A DNA stretch of 64,000 nucleotides from Sarcomyxa edulis (Eukaryota > Basidiomycota > Agaricomycetes > Agaricales > Mycenaceae), in NCBI GenBank assembly GCA_009761415.1, contig QUOL01000020.1:496001-560000 (forward strand), in the 5' to 3' direction. The number at the start of each line of letters is the position of its first letter. Within the stretch, counting starts at the first letter, position 1. Shown in pieces: positions 21,884 to 34,489 of the stretch. The position numbers and the translations under genes are program-made. Below the pieces are notes generated by a model. It worked only from the letters and a program-made list of their open reading frames with translations. It made no database searches and was not told the DNA's origin.

Positions 21884-24791
21884 ATGACAGAAGTGTTCTT
21901 GTTGGGATCTCCGAGTTCATCTACCAGCGCCATGTCTCGAATCTTTGGGAGAGTGTCAGTAATTCGTAGCTCTCATCGAAACTTGACTCCTGTCAGTGGT
22001 CTCGAATGGCTGGGAGGCCTGATCAACATTACGAAGATGACCCAGAGTGCTAGCGATCTTGCACCTTTCCCATACCTCACCCAGGCATTTGGGATCGTCA
22101 TAACGCTCTTGGAAGTGATACAAGTAAGTTCAATCTCCTGAATACTCTTATTCTATACATTCAACGACTTTTTCTCTCCTTGCCAGCAAATCAAGAAGAA
22201 TCGAGATGATCTCAGAGAACTCGCCGAGAGCATTGTCGACACGATCGTGATTGTACGCGACGAGATCCTTGCTCAAAGAAATATGGAATCCTCGCTGAGG
22301 TTCCACGATTCGTGTAAACAATTACTCGAGTAAGGCTCACGGATGCTGGGTAGTATAACAAAATCTGATCCCATTTTATCACGGACAGGTATCTTACTAG
22401 TCTCCTAGACGAAATAAAGGGAGTGGCAGATAATAACAGGAATTGGATCAAGCAATACCTGCGATCAACCGAGCTGGGGGATGCTATCGCAAGACATCAG
22501 AGACGAGCGAATGCCATAAGGGCTAATTTCATGGTACGTCTCTCTTCACCCCCTAGTTCCCGATGAGGAGGGTCTCACAGAGCGTAGCTAGGTACAGCTA
22601 TTGGCACGCGCATGCAATTGAGAGAATTGCAAGAGGACATCGTTAACTCGAGGTCCAGGACCGCGTCCGTATCGGACGACGAAGTAGACATCATATCGCA
22701 GAACGTTTGTTTCTCGCCCACTTTTTTGTTTTCATGAATTGACCGACTTTTACAGTACCATTCCTTGATCCTGGGAGATATACGTCTTCTGGAAAAGCGC
22801 ACATGGACAGACACAACCTTGGATATCGTTGGTCATTGTGAAACAACGGAGACGAAGTACTGTCCCTCTGATTATATCGCTACCGTGAGAGGAGAGACAA
22901 AAACTGTTCGCATCTATGAGGGTCAACATGCAATCGAAGTAAGACTGTTATTTCGAAGTTTTGCGAACATATGCTTATTTGTGATACCGCTCAGCTCTGG
23001 CTATCCGATCTGCGCAGGTCTTCACGTTTCAGGCAAGTCTTGCTAATTATCGGTCGCAAAACATTAGGCTCAGCAAAATCCATGAACACGTAGACATCCC
23101 AATGTCATGCAACTATTTGGAATCTGCAAATCTTCCGGAAACCCTGCTCTCGTGTTTCATGGCAGTAAGTCACTTCGAAATCGTACGTATTTTACGGAAA
23201 TGCATCGACTTTCCTTAGATTATACGACTCTCGAGGAATGTTTTCGAGCTCTAGACTCTTTCGAGAAAATACAGTTCCTGTATCGTATGGTGAGTGATTG
23301 CGATATCCTGTCCTTGAGCGATAGTATCGAGACTTACTATTATTATAGGCGGAACAGTATCAGGTACGCACGCACTCCGCCCTGAGTTGCAATATTATCT
23401 TTCATGATCTGGCGTATATTGCTATAGGCTGCTTGGTCGTATCTAAAGCAGTGGCTGCCACAATGCGGCAATTGCGACTGTCTAGAGCCGCCCGCTTCGA
23501 CATTCGGTTTATGTACGATCGGGTGTTTCTGTAGCCACGACTCATCCTCCGTCGTGGACCACGATTGTCAATTCCTCGTCGATACCGATACTGGGAAAGG
23601 TTGTGTATTAGTGGTACGACCTAATCCGTCTTATTCACTATATGCAAGGAGGTGACATCAAAAATTCCGTCAGTACCACCGAAAACAGTCACAGCCATAT
23701 TTCGGGACTACTGCGGAATACTACGAATCTGGGTTCCCTGATTCTCGATGCCTGCTGCCGAAGAGCCTTTCGGAGCCTTTCAGCCTCAAGGGAAGGTCAT
23801 CGACATCCGTCGCGACCCTCGTACAAGGATTTTTTCGCATGGTGTCCATCATTCGTTGGCCTGAGCATTTTATAGTCAACAAATCTGTAGCTATTGGTGA
23901 CCTTCAGGTCAGTTGCTTAGTCGACCACGATTCTAATGGAAATATGCATACGTACTCGCCCGGCCGACTGTTGACGAAACCTCCTCTTCCGTATACAAGG
24001 AGGACATCACGATGGCGAGCGCATTGTCCTGACGTGCTTGTGTCTCACGCATTTGATCAGTGGTCAAGGTACACATCCTTTATATGTGGGTGTCGCCCTA
24101 TAACGATTAAACAGTCATATAGGTTCTCTATCACTCGGCTCAGGGATAAAATCTCAGCTATGACCGATGTTGTTGGTCTCGACTCCTCGACATTCATGGT
24201 GCCGTGGATACTCTCTGGACTAGCCATATTGACGTCTCTAGACCCTCTGGATCCATACTGTACTTTATCGGAGTCACAAGCTGGTAAGCACTCAAGTCTC
24301 CCGCTCTAATAGTATGAGGTGATTCATGTCTGTCTTCAGTCACAGGCGTCCGTGGTCTCTTGAAAGCATCCGCTACTTTCACTTCGGATTCTCCGGAGGT
24401 TGTCTATCTCTTCGTGCGCAACCTTCTGATTGACAGTCAGGGAATTATCGGTCTCCCTGATTTCTTCTGGTCCATTGACCCTTTAGGACGTGACCGATTT
24501 TCTGGAGAAGAAGTATTGTGGATGGAGCTATCAGCGAGTTCAAGGCTTGAGACGGATGGCCATCAGTATCCCATTGATGTTTACAAAGGTCTCAAAGACC
24601 TTTGTGGAAGATACGGGACTCAGCTAGACCCAACCGACATCTTTCGTTTCCTCGAGCTCTCCCCTGTCTTCCTGGAGTTTCTACCTAGTGAGGCCAAGAC
24701 CAGCTCATGCCAGCGTTTACTATGTTGTGACTCTGACTATGGGACCTTCACTCTTGGCGGTACTATGGCGTTCAATGAGTTTCATAAATAA
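21884..24791 (+). CDS. MLKL-like helical-bundle protein with degenerate kinase-like region
   Basis: Multi-exon gene, start proposed at ATG 21884, stop TAA 24789-24791. The first about 200 residues form an all-helical domain: FGIVITLLEVIQ, then IKKNRDDLRELAESIVDTI, FHDSCKQLLEYLTSLLDEIK, IKQYLRSTELGDAIARHQRR. This matches the fungal four-helix bundle related to the MLKL N-terminal/HeLo-like domains found in cell-death effectors and NLR-type proteins. After a linker (TASVSDDEVDIISQN) comes a kinase-N-lobe-like segment with ATVRGETKTVRIYEG and RHPNVMQLFGICKSSGNPAL, reminiscent of the beta3-to-hinge part of kinases but without an obvious active site. The C-terminal third (VVYLFVRNLL, FFWSIDPLGRDRFS) is a type seen in basidiomycete paralogues and of unknown role. 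Exon borders between about 23050 and 24300 are uncertain. It sits at the edge of the A/B gene array. Confidence 0.62.
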
Positions 24792-25103
24792 AACATACGC
24801 TTCACAGTCATCGACAAATTCGTGGAAGGGCTATATCGTATATAAACCACGTTATCTCCGAAGCTTCTGTTGAAAGACCAAGGCTTCCAACGAGAAGACT
24901 GTTCTACTATGTCCATGACCACTGTCCCGTTGATGGACCTGCAGGTCGAAGTCGCTCATTTGAGATATCCATGTCGAGGAATAGAGTAGTCAGACCGTTG
25001 ATCAGGCGCCGTCTTGACTTCAAGCCGGACTTCTTTACTAGATTTGGACAAACGGAGAACAATCAAAGTCGTAAAGAAGCCACACTCGCCATACCAAAAA
25101 AAT
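24792..25103. other. Convergent gap
   Basis: Between the MLKL-like gene (plus) and the first array gene (minus). No gene seen. Confidence 0.5.
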
Positions 25104-26332
25104 CTAATAGTTGGGTACTCTGATTACATTTGAATTACCAAAGTCTTTTCCATCCGGAGCCTCGACACCGCATTCTTGAGGATGGCTATAGATCATCTGG
25201 TCAGACAAACGCGCAACTTGAATGTGTACATGAAGGACGCACATGCTATCTTCATCGACGGGAAAGTCCCTTCCGTATGAAGTCTTCAAGTACATTGTGA
25301 GAGAAATGCGGATAGTGGCTTTTGATACCAGTGATCTATCCGATAGCAATGCAATGATCAGAAACAATGATATCCAGCTCGAGTATAGACAAGCACTCAC
25401 ATCGTTGTCATAATCCAGACAGCGAGCCCTTAGTTCGTCTAAACGACTACGTACGATATTTCGGTTTATCTCAACGGTATGCATTGCAAGTATCAATGAC
25501 TGCACGAAGTCCAGACTGCCTTTGAACTCGGTCCACCAATTAATGAAGTGGCCGACATGAACGACAAGGCTCTCCAGGTCGTTTTGATCAAATTTATGTT
25601 GCAGTTCGGAGTCGCTACTAGAGGAGATGCCCGTATCGTGGTGCACTATGTGAGTGAATACGGAGAATCAGGGGCTGTAGCAAGGTATAAGGCAACGGAA
25701 ACTAACTCACGCTTTGGCATTTTGAATAACAGATGGTTGTGCGTCTTTGACTGTGTGCATCCATTGCTTGGGTAGGCATCCAGCCCAAGATGCTCCATTC
25801 CGGTCGGCAGTAAACGCTTTACCTGATCAATCCTCGTTAACAGGATACAACATAGCTAACTGGAAGCGGACCTGAAAAAGCTTCTGTCGGATGTTTTGGA
25901 GTCGTTCAATTGTCTTGTGTGCATCTTCCATGGAGATCTCGAGTCGTTTGGACATAGATGTGACGTGACCTTTCATGTCAGCGACAGCTTGCTGACCTGA
26001 CATTTCAGTGCAGATAGTGATAGCATCGCTGGCGAACGTGGAAAACCGATGAGCGCCTCGTACGGACATATCGATTGCCTTGGTATAATGAGGTGCCTGT
26101 TCAACGACGACGCTAATTATTCTCATGTGGACGAGTTCACGAGAGCTGCAATACGCCTTCAGTATCTCTCAAAGTGGCGGAATGCCAGAGTCACTCACTA
26201 TCCTTTCGACGTAGAGCAACGCCCTATGATGTCCAATGATTCGCGACCAGATATTGCCAGCTCTTTGCTATTGAGAATCTCGATATGCTTATCGATATGG
26301 TCCATAGTGAGGCTCTGCTGGATGGAGGGCAT
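25104..26332 (-). CDS. Array family A, member A1 (diverged, no hydrophobic segment)
   Basis: Multi-exon model, ATG 26330-26332, stop at 25104. It has the family layout: an N-terminal helical part with HYTKAIDMSVRGAHRF..DAITICTEM, then MKGHVTSMSKRLEISMEDAHK, and later the WW signature (HVGHFINWWTEFKGSLDFVQ). It ends after DFPVDEDS with a unique tail. It lacks the I/L-E-P-W element seen in most paralogues and the central hydrophobic segment. A short piece, TVKDAQPSVIQNAK, marks where that segment lies in A8 (ALIPDATKQIIVQAR). The central exon junctions do not join cleanly, so it may be decaying. Function unknown. Confidence 0.55.
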
Positions 26333-27234
26333 TGTGGCTGATGAAAACGGTCAGAGAGTTCAAGATGTGTAGGCAGATTGACGCAAGTAAGATTGGAACG
26401 GGTCAATTGTCATGATCAGCTTCTTATCAGCTCTTATAGATCCACAATGCCTGTGAAATAAGATTTTGAGCGGTATCGGTGAACAATCTGAAGCCTACTC
26501 ACCTGTCACTCAGGGTCTTGTTTTTTGGGGCGCCAATTCAGGCGCTAGCCTAGAGCTATGAGAAAGTGTAGGTATCAAACATCGGCAGCGCCATTGGAGC
26601 ACTGCCTATGCGATACGAAGTCTCGGTCAAGTCTACGAAGCGCATGCAATGTGCTCTCGGATGTGTTTATCCAAATCATACGCACCGCAAGACAGTCACA
26701 CTGGCAGAGAAGCACCTGCCACAGCTACATGGAAGGGACTTTACATAGAATAGAAGAGGACAACATTACTGTCGGAAGAAGATTGGTGCCGGCGTCTAGC
26801 CGAGTGTCAATACGCCACTATGACTCGGACACAATCGAGCACTCACTGAGGACAAGGCAAGGACAAAGCTGTATTTGCACAGCACCAATACATAGACGCA
26901 CAGCCAGTTTCTTTGAACCTTGACCTAAAGAGGTTAATTGAACAAATATATGCTGGTACGAATGGAACAACTTGAATATCGAAAAACTGCCACCCTACTT
27001 AGATTTCAGGAAACGCTCCGAGATACTGACTAAAGGTAAGTATTATGTCGGTGGAAACTAGGGAGGAAGCAGGGTCCAAAGAAGGCATTCCTTGTGAAAG
27101 CAGACAGGCGTATTTCGTCAAGTCCAGAGAGAGACAGAAATTCTGAGACTAACCGGACTTGTCAGCTCATAAACCATCTCGGGATAAACAGAGAGATATA
27201 TTCTTACTACTTGTAAAGAATCCCTCGCAATTGA
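26333..27234. other. Intergenic, no gene supported
   Basis: About 900 bases upstream of A1 and downstream of A2. The plus-strand frame at 26558-26923 has no motif and is judged chance. Confidence 0.5.
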
Positions 27235-28456
27235 CTAGGAATGGCCGACGATTGCCGTGCGACTGTTTCCCAAAGGCGCCCTTGGGGTAGACGGCACATG
27301 CTTCACTGGGGACTCGAGAGTAGAGGGAGATCCGTGGGATAGTCTGAAGATATGGTCAGAGAACGCAGAAAAAGCTGCACTAGCAAAATCGTGAATAGGA
27401 GTGTTCGATCCACTTCGTTGGGAAGGCTTTGGAGATAGAAGAGAGGGGTATCGAAGTCCATGATTGATTGTAACTCGTAGTCTGGAGAGTCGAGGTCTGG
27501 AATTGGTTGATGCAGATGTGTCTGAAGGTGGGTCATCGGAAATTGAGACTGGACCGCCATCAATCGCCCCAATGAGACGGGAATGATAATCCTTGATTAC
27601 GTTTACCTAGAGAGGCCTATTAGCGATGGAAAGCGCAAGGATGAATGGTTTACAGACCCGAAGCTGATATTGCAAGAATTTACTCTTCACAAGAACCCAT
27701 TGTTCGCAGAACGACACATCACAGAAGGAACCCGATGTCAGGAACACATTGGAATTGCCGAGGTTGACCTGGACATCATTCCACCACTCGACGAGTCTGA
27801 CTACTTCAACTAGCGGGAGAATATCCTCGGCTAGGAGAACGAACCGTAAGAAGGGAGAAGTCGGAATGATGAATGGCGTACCATTTCGGGCAGTAGGATG
27901 AGTTTCGGGAAGTAGCATGTAGACGGGACGGCCGTCATCTATCGATGGTCTCGTTGATATCTATGCGGCAAAGATCCACATGAAAACGAGAAAAAGACCA
28001 GGAGAAGTGGAGTGCAATACCTCTGAAATGACGGTATATACCTTCTGAAATGTATCTCTGACTTCGACAGAGTAGTTGTAACCTCGCGTGGCCTTTTCAG
28101 ACATCATACCCATATACTCCTCCAACTGGGACGGAACAACAGACTCAGGACTAGTGCGTCTAAGGTCAGAAATACTGATAGCAGCGTCAGCCAAAACGCA
28201 ACCTATTTGCGCTATCTTGACGCTTGTATCGACAGCTGCGACGTAGGCGCCAGCATGGGAAACAACTTGATTCATGAGCTCGGCCAATACAGGACTATCA
28301 GGACTACGGTGGAAATGAGTAGGATGGCTTGATAGCGAAAGAGGTGAAATGACCCTACTTGTCAACACGAGACCAATGTTCTAGCAGAGCGAGGCAATTA
28401 TTGATGCCTTCTGCTACGTTGTCCAAGTCGAGCGGCATGAGTGATCTGCAATCCAT
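27235..28456 (-). CDS. Array family A, member A2 (serine/proline-rich tail)
   Basis: Model from ATG 28454-28456 to TAG 27235-27237 with several introns. N-terminus LALLEHWSR replaces the usual I/L-E-P-W element. Next come the family helices (NQVVSHAGAYVAAVDTSVKI, CVLADAAISISDL) and the WW signature VRLVEWWNDVQVNLGN, then WVLVKSKFLQYQLRV. After NVIKDYHS the C-terminus is a long serine/proline-rich tail (SDTSASTNSRPRLSRLR, YPSLLSPKPSQRSGSNTPI) with no CaaX box. There is no central hydrophobic segment. This tail is not shared with neighbours. Family function is unknown. Confidence 0.6.
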
Positions 28457-29002
28457 CTGTAACTAGAGGTTGCTGAACTCTACGAGAGTTGCTATGCCGG
28501 GGGGTTCGAGTGGTGTCAACTTCCGGGAGAGCCGCAAGTTCATAAGCAATCCTGAGTTAAAGATGAAGCGTCTAGTGGTGAACGAGGTCGCCCGAAGGCT
28601 GCAATGCATTCTGTTCGAGAAATCCCGGGCAGAAGCCCTCACCGGAGAAGCAACGGATGGAGCATGATTCACATCGGATCGTCAGAAATCGATGAGCCTC
28701 TTGGAATGAAGCTCTGGACCATTTACACGAGGACTGCGTAATCTGATAAGTACTCTTTTGGCGAGAAGGGTCAAAAAATCTGAGAGTTACCTCAATTCTT
28801 CCATAAGGAGACCTCACAGGTCACCGGTCCCCTCACATAGTATAGTTGGACTCGACGTTTGTCTCGGAAGCTTCTTGAGCCACCAAATGAACAGCTGTGA
28901 CGGATAGCATGAAGATAGGCCACTCAGTGCATGTAACATGAGGATTAGTATCGATGTGATACAGGATTGGACGCGCGCAGGATCGATGTCAGAGCTTATT
29001 TC
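28457..29002. other. Gap between A2 and A3
   Basis: Overlapping open frames on both strands at 28463-28820 without motifs. No gene supported. Confidence 0.45.
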
Positions 29003-30095
29003 TTATGAACGAACACGTCTCCACAACCCCCATACCGCCTCGAAAACGTTAGGCGAGTGATCGACGACTTTCGGGAAATAGTCCTTCAATACATTGATCT
29101 GTAAAAAAAGAGATGTCAGGACAACCAATGCTAAAGAAGAGTCACCGGCATACGAACACGAAGCTGGTATTGGATGTAAGCGTTCTTGATGACCGCCCAA
29201 GACCGCTCCACCATGATCGTACGCAACGGATTAGATCCGTCCAATTGCACTAAATTTATCGATTGGATGAGACTGGCCAGGGACATCTTCATGTTACCCC
29301 ACCAATCCACGAATTGGGAAACTTGTTCGGCAAGCTCCCCAAGATCCTTCGTCGCTTGCTCGAGAAGGACTTGAGCCTGGCTAATCGATTTCTTTTCATA
29401 TATACGCGCTGCAAAGTCAACTTCGTCGAGTGTACATAGAACAAACAAAAAAGTCCGCTCACTGTGCTGAAAGGCAGCCAAGAACCCTTCCTTCAGGTTA
29501 CGGAGTGGAACGGGAAGGCTAATAAAGTCTTGGACGATGGCTCCATGCTCCTGTCGTATTTGGGGTTCTCCAAATGTTATATCCCTCGAGAGCTAGAGGT
29601 CCAGAATGAGGGAGCGGACACCTGTCAAATTGTGAAGAAAAACATGCCTGCATGATTCCTATGCGTACGTCTCGAAATTGCTGGTACATATCGCCCGCAT
29701 CTCGATGAACTTCTTCAGCTTTGTCCTCCATAGCGCGGAGAAGTCCATGCGCGTGTACTTGATCAACTTGATCCTGTCTCAAATAACGACAAAGCTCGAT
29801 TGCGTATTCAGAAAAGCAGTTTCCTTTCTGAGCAACATCCAAGCTGGCATTTATCGCCTTGCCATATTGTTGAGCAAGTTTCTTGATACCCTCGACCGTA
29901 GAAGTAACTAGAGGATGATGCGATCTGATTAAACAGTAAATCAAGGCTTGTAGGAAGTCCAAAGATGAATACGCACGATTGCTTCGCCTGACACCAAGGT
30001 TCCAGGACTATGAACGAATTCAAAGCAGACTCTGCTAATTGTTCGAGTTCAGAGGGTAGAGAGTCCCTTTGCAGGTAAGGGTCGAAATTTGACAT
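29003..30095 (-). CDS. Array family A, member A3
   Basis: Model from ATG 30093-30095 to a stop at about 29003. Family order is clear: LNSFIVLEPWCQAKQ (L-E-P-W element, about residue 30), KLAQQYGKAINASLDVAQKG, ELCRYLRQ, a helix ending FRDVRIGIMQ, a short linker (LPVPLRNLKEGFLAAFQ), then DLGELAEQVSQFVDWWGNMK and RSWAVIKNAYIQYQLRV, and NVLKDYFPKV. It ends in WGLWRRVRS, with no cysteine cluster and no central hydrophobic segment. The 3' end may be mis-set if an intron follows about 29040. Function unknown. Confidence 0.6.
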
Positions 30096-30815
30096 CGAGG
30101 AATCAGATTATCGAGAATGAAAGCGAGTATAAAGTTCGTGATGGAGAGACGTCGTGCCGATCGTATTTATACAGTCGACGTAGACTCTTCTGGAAAACAT
30201 ACGAGTGGAGTTGCATTGTCCTCAGATGATTGACATCTCCTAGAAGCATGGTGGTTGTGAGTCACGAGGGGCCTTTTGAGGATTGACTCGGAAAGGCGAA
30301 TCGGAACAACGATTAATAATAAGATTGCAGCTTGCCGCTTGCACCTTAGAGTTTGGAGACTCCGCTGTTGGTACATGAGCCATTTGAACTTTATCTGGAC
30401 TCCAACATGCCCAGGATTGATGGTGAGATCGACACATACTTACGTCGTGCACACTGGCAGCTATCTCGAGAATCGGAAGATCCCGCAACAAATGAGCTAA
30501 CCAAGGTTCAGAGAAGATCTCTTGACTCAAGACAATGAGGAAGGAAGAATCTTGTTGGCCTCGAGATATGAGCAGAGTCCAGACAAGCTTAAAAGTAGGA
30601 AAAAAGTTGAACTTGAAGTAGGAAACGACATCGACTCGGATCGAATCGATGGGAATCGATGGTTGATCGATGGGCTCATTGAACCTAGAAGCTAACAGCT
30701 CAAAACAACCGCCGGCATCATTCTCTCAAGACATAAGGACCTGATAAGTACAATAAGTACATGTTCGATACAATGCCATCTCCATCTTATGTATTTCGAA
30801 TAATTCAGGAGAAGT
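30096..30815. other. Gap between A3 and A4
   Basis: About 720 bases. Short frames only. A small direct repeat of the type ATCGATGGGAATCGATGGTTGATCGATGG lies near 30643-30672 (given here in part: repeated ATCGATGG). Confidence 0.45.
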
Positions 30816-32003
30816 TCACATTAGGGTGCAGCAACACATTGCGCGCTGTTCGATGGGGGATTCAGATGGGAACTCGTTCGCGAACTTATGAGGGTTTTCA
30901 GGCGAAGAATCATGATACACCAACGTACTAATCTATCCGAGGGGCTTGAGCTATCGAATAAGTGGTCGAGAACAAACTCACATACCTGATCGTAGCACTG
31001 ACGGAATGACTCTGCTAGCTGCGCCCAATCCTTCGTCGCTGATTTGTGACGATCAATCGGCAACTCGGATGTAATGCCGTCCGCGATGACGTCTAAATAT
31101 GTCTTTGTGGACATCCACCAATCCCGTAGAGAGTCGATGCTCTTCCTCAACGTCACAGCTTCGAACACGATGCCCTCCAGAAGGGGTGGCATGTCACTCA
31201 ACACGATCTGGCGAACTGCGCCGATAAATATGACATATGAATTTGAAGAGAAGAACAGAACCTACTTGTTCGTGTCGGCACCGATATATAAATTGACTGC
31301 TTTCTCAAACCCAGATCGAATGTCTCTGGAGGGAGAGATTCATACAGATTTGCGAATCTGACATCCTCGATCACTTCGTCTTCGTTGGATAAATTTCTGT
31401 AAATCTCGGCCGCGAGCTGGATTCAAAATGTTCAAGTCGGCCAATGACTTTATCGTATGAGAGGCGTACCGTCATGACCTTGGTAATAATTCTGTGGATC
31501 TGGAGCGCTATAGTTATAGTATCGGCATACGCCTCCGCTGCAATCTCTAGCAAGCTTTTTGTCACCGTGCGCAAGTCGTCAGACTGGTATAATTCATCCG
31601 AATTGCATGCAACTTTACGGATGCGTGTGGCTAATTGAATGCCTTTTTGTGCGATTCGTTGTAGCGTACGTAGAATGAGAAAGTATTCGTCCGATTGACG
31701 GACTATATTATCGACGATTTCAGAATGAGAGTCTTTTGTACTGCGGGTATATAGCATTGGCATACTAATCGAATCAGTGTGTAGAAAGATGGGAACTCAC
31801 AGATTTATTGTTGTTTGCCATGGCTCGATAATTCGGAACATGTTGGTAGCGCACCTTGTCAGCTCATCAACGTCGAGCGATTTTGGGGACGCCAGTAATC
31901 GATGAAAGAGACGCGTACTAGCGGTAGACAGGTCTAATTTTGTGGGAAGATCGTGGTCTGAAGAGATGAGCACGGGAACAGGGGGTATGGTACAGGGTTT
32001 CAT
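30816..32003 (-). CDS. Array family A, member A4 (lipid-anchor type, CaaX CTLM)
   Basis: Model from ATG 32001-32003. An intron after CYDQ (donor near 30988) leads to the exon ending RAMCCCTLM, stop TGA 30816-30818. Seen: NMFRIIEPWQTTI (E-P-W element), family helices (IQLATRIRKVA, LLEIAAEAYADT), DSLRDWWMSTKTYLDVI (WW signature), and a C-terminal run of three cysteines whose last starts a CaaX box, C-T-L-M. X = M favours farnesylation by known rules; the extra cysteines could be palmitoylated. There is no central hydrophobic segment. It lies directly downstream of B1 on the same strand with about 60 bases between them. The unspliced alternative frame would end in VAAP instead. Confidence 0.6.
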
Positions 32004-32064
32004 GGTCGGTGTAGTGCATCGCTCATGACATACTTTCAGAGTTTCCACGCTGGAGTAAGACTCA

Positions 32065-33152
32065 TTACGGTCGTTCAATATGGATAGCAAAATTCAAGGC
32101 TGACCTTATCTCTTCGGAAGACGGCATGATGATCGCATATGGGATCGATAAGGAAGGCAATGAGGCTTCCGCAATAGAGTGAATATGCCGTTTGGGTTTG
32201 GAGGGCAATCGAGTCACCACTGGTGGAATGGTAGGAGTGATGGTCAAAGCATCCGAAGTTTTCGAGATCGACGATGAGACGCTCCGAAGAGTTGTCTGAT
32301 ATCCAGTCCATGTTCGTACCAGAGACTCCACTTCGGATTCAGTGGAAGGAAGCGGAATGGACTTCATCACCAGCCCGTCTAGATAGTAGCAGTGTTCTCT
32401 CCAAAATGCCAATAGGTCTCTCAAAGAGTCAACGATTGCGTCCAGAGCGATGTAAGATTGTCTAGTCGCCGCCGCTCCATCAGGACGCAGAGCGTCAGAG
32501 ACCATTTTCAGGAAGTCGTTGTGAGGCATGTCGTCTAGGAGCGACTCCCATTCTAGGATAGTTGACGGGTCAAGTTGAAAAAGGAGAATGAAACGCGTGA
32601 TATGTACGCACCTATGTCTTTGGGCCATGAAGCTGCAACGATAGTCGATGTGAGTCTCCCCTCAAACTTCTTGAGCTCCTCGTTTCTAGTCTCCCTAACA
32701 ATTAACATATTCATGACTTGCGCACGAATCTCTCGCGCCGCATCCAGGACATCAGCGGCCAACGTGATGCATTGAGACTCCGGGCGAGTGAGACAGAAAC
32801 GACAAAGGAATATGAAATCCTGAGCGTTGGAAAGAGAATGCTGAATGAACGACATTATGTCCTCGCACTCCGACTGAAGATCTTCTTTGGCGCTGACGAA
32901 TCGTTTGAGCAGCGAGGTTGGATGGCCAGCTTGATTCTGCTTCAAAAGGGCCGCATGAAGGCCGTAGAACCCTCTCATGGCCATCTCGACGCTCTCTCCG
33001 AGAAATCTGAGCGGACGCTCCATATCTGGAGGTAGCTGTGAAACCATGAGAACTTCTTTGGTGAAAATAAAATTGAGAATACGGACTATCATAGGGCGGT
33101 ATGTATCTTCTATGCTGATCGGTGGAGTTGGGGAAGTCGGGATCAACGCCAT
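32065..33152 (-). CDS. Array family B, member B1
   Basis: Two main exons: ATG 33150-33152, an intron ending near 32560, stop near 32065. N-terminal helical part: VEMAMRGFYGLHAALLKQ, then LQSECEDIMSFIQHSLSNAQ, LAADVLDAAREIRAQVMNM. C-terminal part: family B signature DLLAFWREHCYYLDGL followed by SLVRTWTGYQTTLRSVSSSI. The FW/W..Y layout is like the WW/W..Y layout of family A, which suggests the two families share ancestry. No signal peptide or membrane segment. It is followed on the same strand by A4 and could be expressed with it. Function unknown. Confidence 0.65.
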
Positions 33153-34489
33153 GTCGGGGAGTAGTTGATGGCTCAGAGGCGAGTTCCGTAGATAAAAAGA
33201 CGTTGGACGTTGTGTTGCTCGTGGTCGCACGCATACTTGTCGGGAGCGTGCGGATTAGGTGGTCTCGAGGCACTAAAGAGACATGCAGAAAATGCGAGGT
33301 CTTCACGTTAGCAGCGAGGAGGCCACATGGTCTACGCCTTTCATGACTAGTCAGGAGAACATGTTTATGTTCCACGTATAAAACGTGGAGATAGGGCTAC
33401 TGGGGCCTACACCACCGCTGAATTGTCACGTAAGGCTCACGTCAAACGCTGTCACGTCAGGCGCACCTCGGCCTCAACGTCAAAATGCTCGCATTGTCAT
33501 ATCGTCATTTTCGCACCAAAACTTTTTGACGTCGTTTTGACGTCGAAATAGCCTCCTCTTGACCGGCCTCGGAACACCGGGCCACCTGGCTACCACCGCT
33601 TTACTGGGATTTCGTTAGGTTTTGAAAGGTTCATACAGGGGACAATAGTAATGAAACTAGATCAGTACTGAAATTGCTATGTAAACGGTATACAAAAAAC
33701 AGTTGGGTCAAGTACAGTTGGGTAAAGTACATCCTTGGTACATCCAGAGTGCATTCATCCCATCCATCCTCATCCATGTATAATCCATGCCCATCCATCC
33801 TGCAACATATTTTGGCAAGTACAAAAATGACATTCAAACAATCATAGACCGAAGAGAGTAGATACTTGGTAGATACGGAGGAGAGGCAGGGCACGAACGA
33901 GCAAGACAGGCGTGGAACGACCGCCGGCATTTGCCGCCACCTCTGGATCGCTCCTCAAATTTTCTCTAAGTCCAAAATGCTTACCTTGATATCTGATAAC
34001 AAGTCTCCGACGTCAATTTGACGTCGACGGGACACCCGATCGGCATCAAATACATGATGATTTTGCTGTGATTACAATTACCTCAGATTCGTCTGAAAAA
34101 CGTAACAATTTGAGCCAAAAGTGTGAACGTCTCCAATGAGGTCCATATCATGTGAGTACGGCGATCTACGGACATCAATTTGACGCTATGACAATGCGAT
34201 CACACACAGATCAATTCTCCAGCGGTGGTGTAGTGGAGCTAAAGTGGGAAACGAGACGACAACGAGAGGCCACGATAACGCCACATTACCGTGTGATTGC
34301 ATCGTCCGTTTTACTCCTCGACATTGATATTGGTAGGGGTATGTCATATTCTATGTCAAAGAAGGTTGAGTTCTCGATCGATTGAACGAGGGTCAAAGGA
34401 AATCGACGAGATACATACACTGGAACATGATAGTGGAAATTTGACTGTATCGTTCGAGGACAGCAAAAGTCCTGGAAGTTCTGACAGTG
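33153..34489. other. Intergenic, 1.3 kb, no gene supported
   Basis: Contains repeated GACGTC-type palindromic elements (near 33528-33548 and 34010-34025) and a repeated CATCCATCC tract near 33750-33800. Open frames lack motifs. The left part should be the B1 promoter. Confidence 0.5.

Noticed and set aside
32752..33375. Minus-strand 207-residue open frame
   Set aside because: It overlaps the B1 gene in another frame and has no motif; B1 matches its paralogues.
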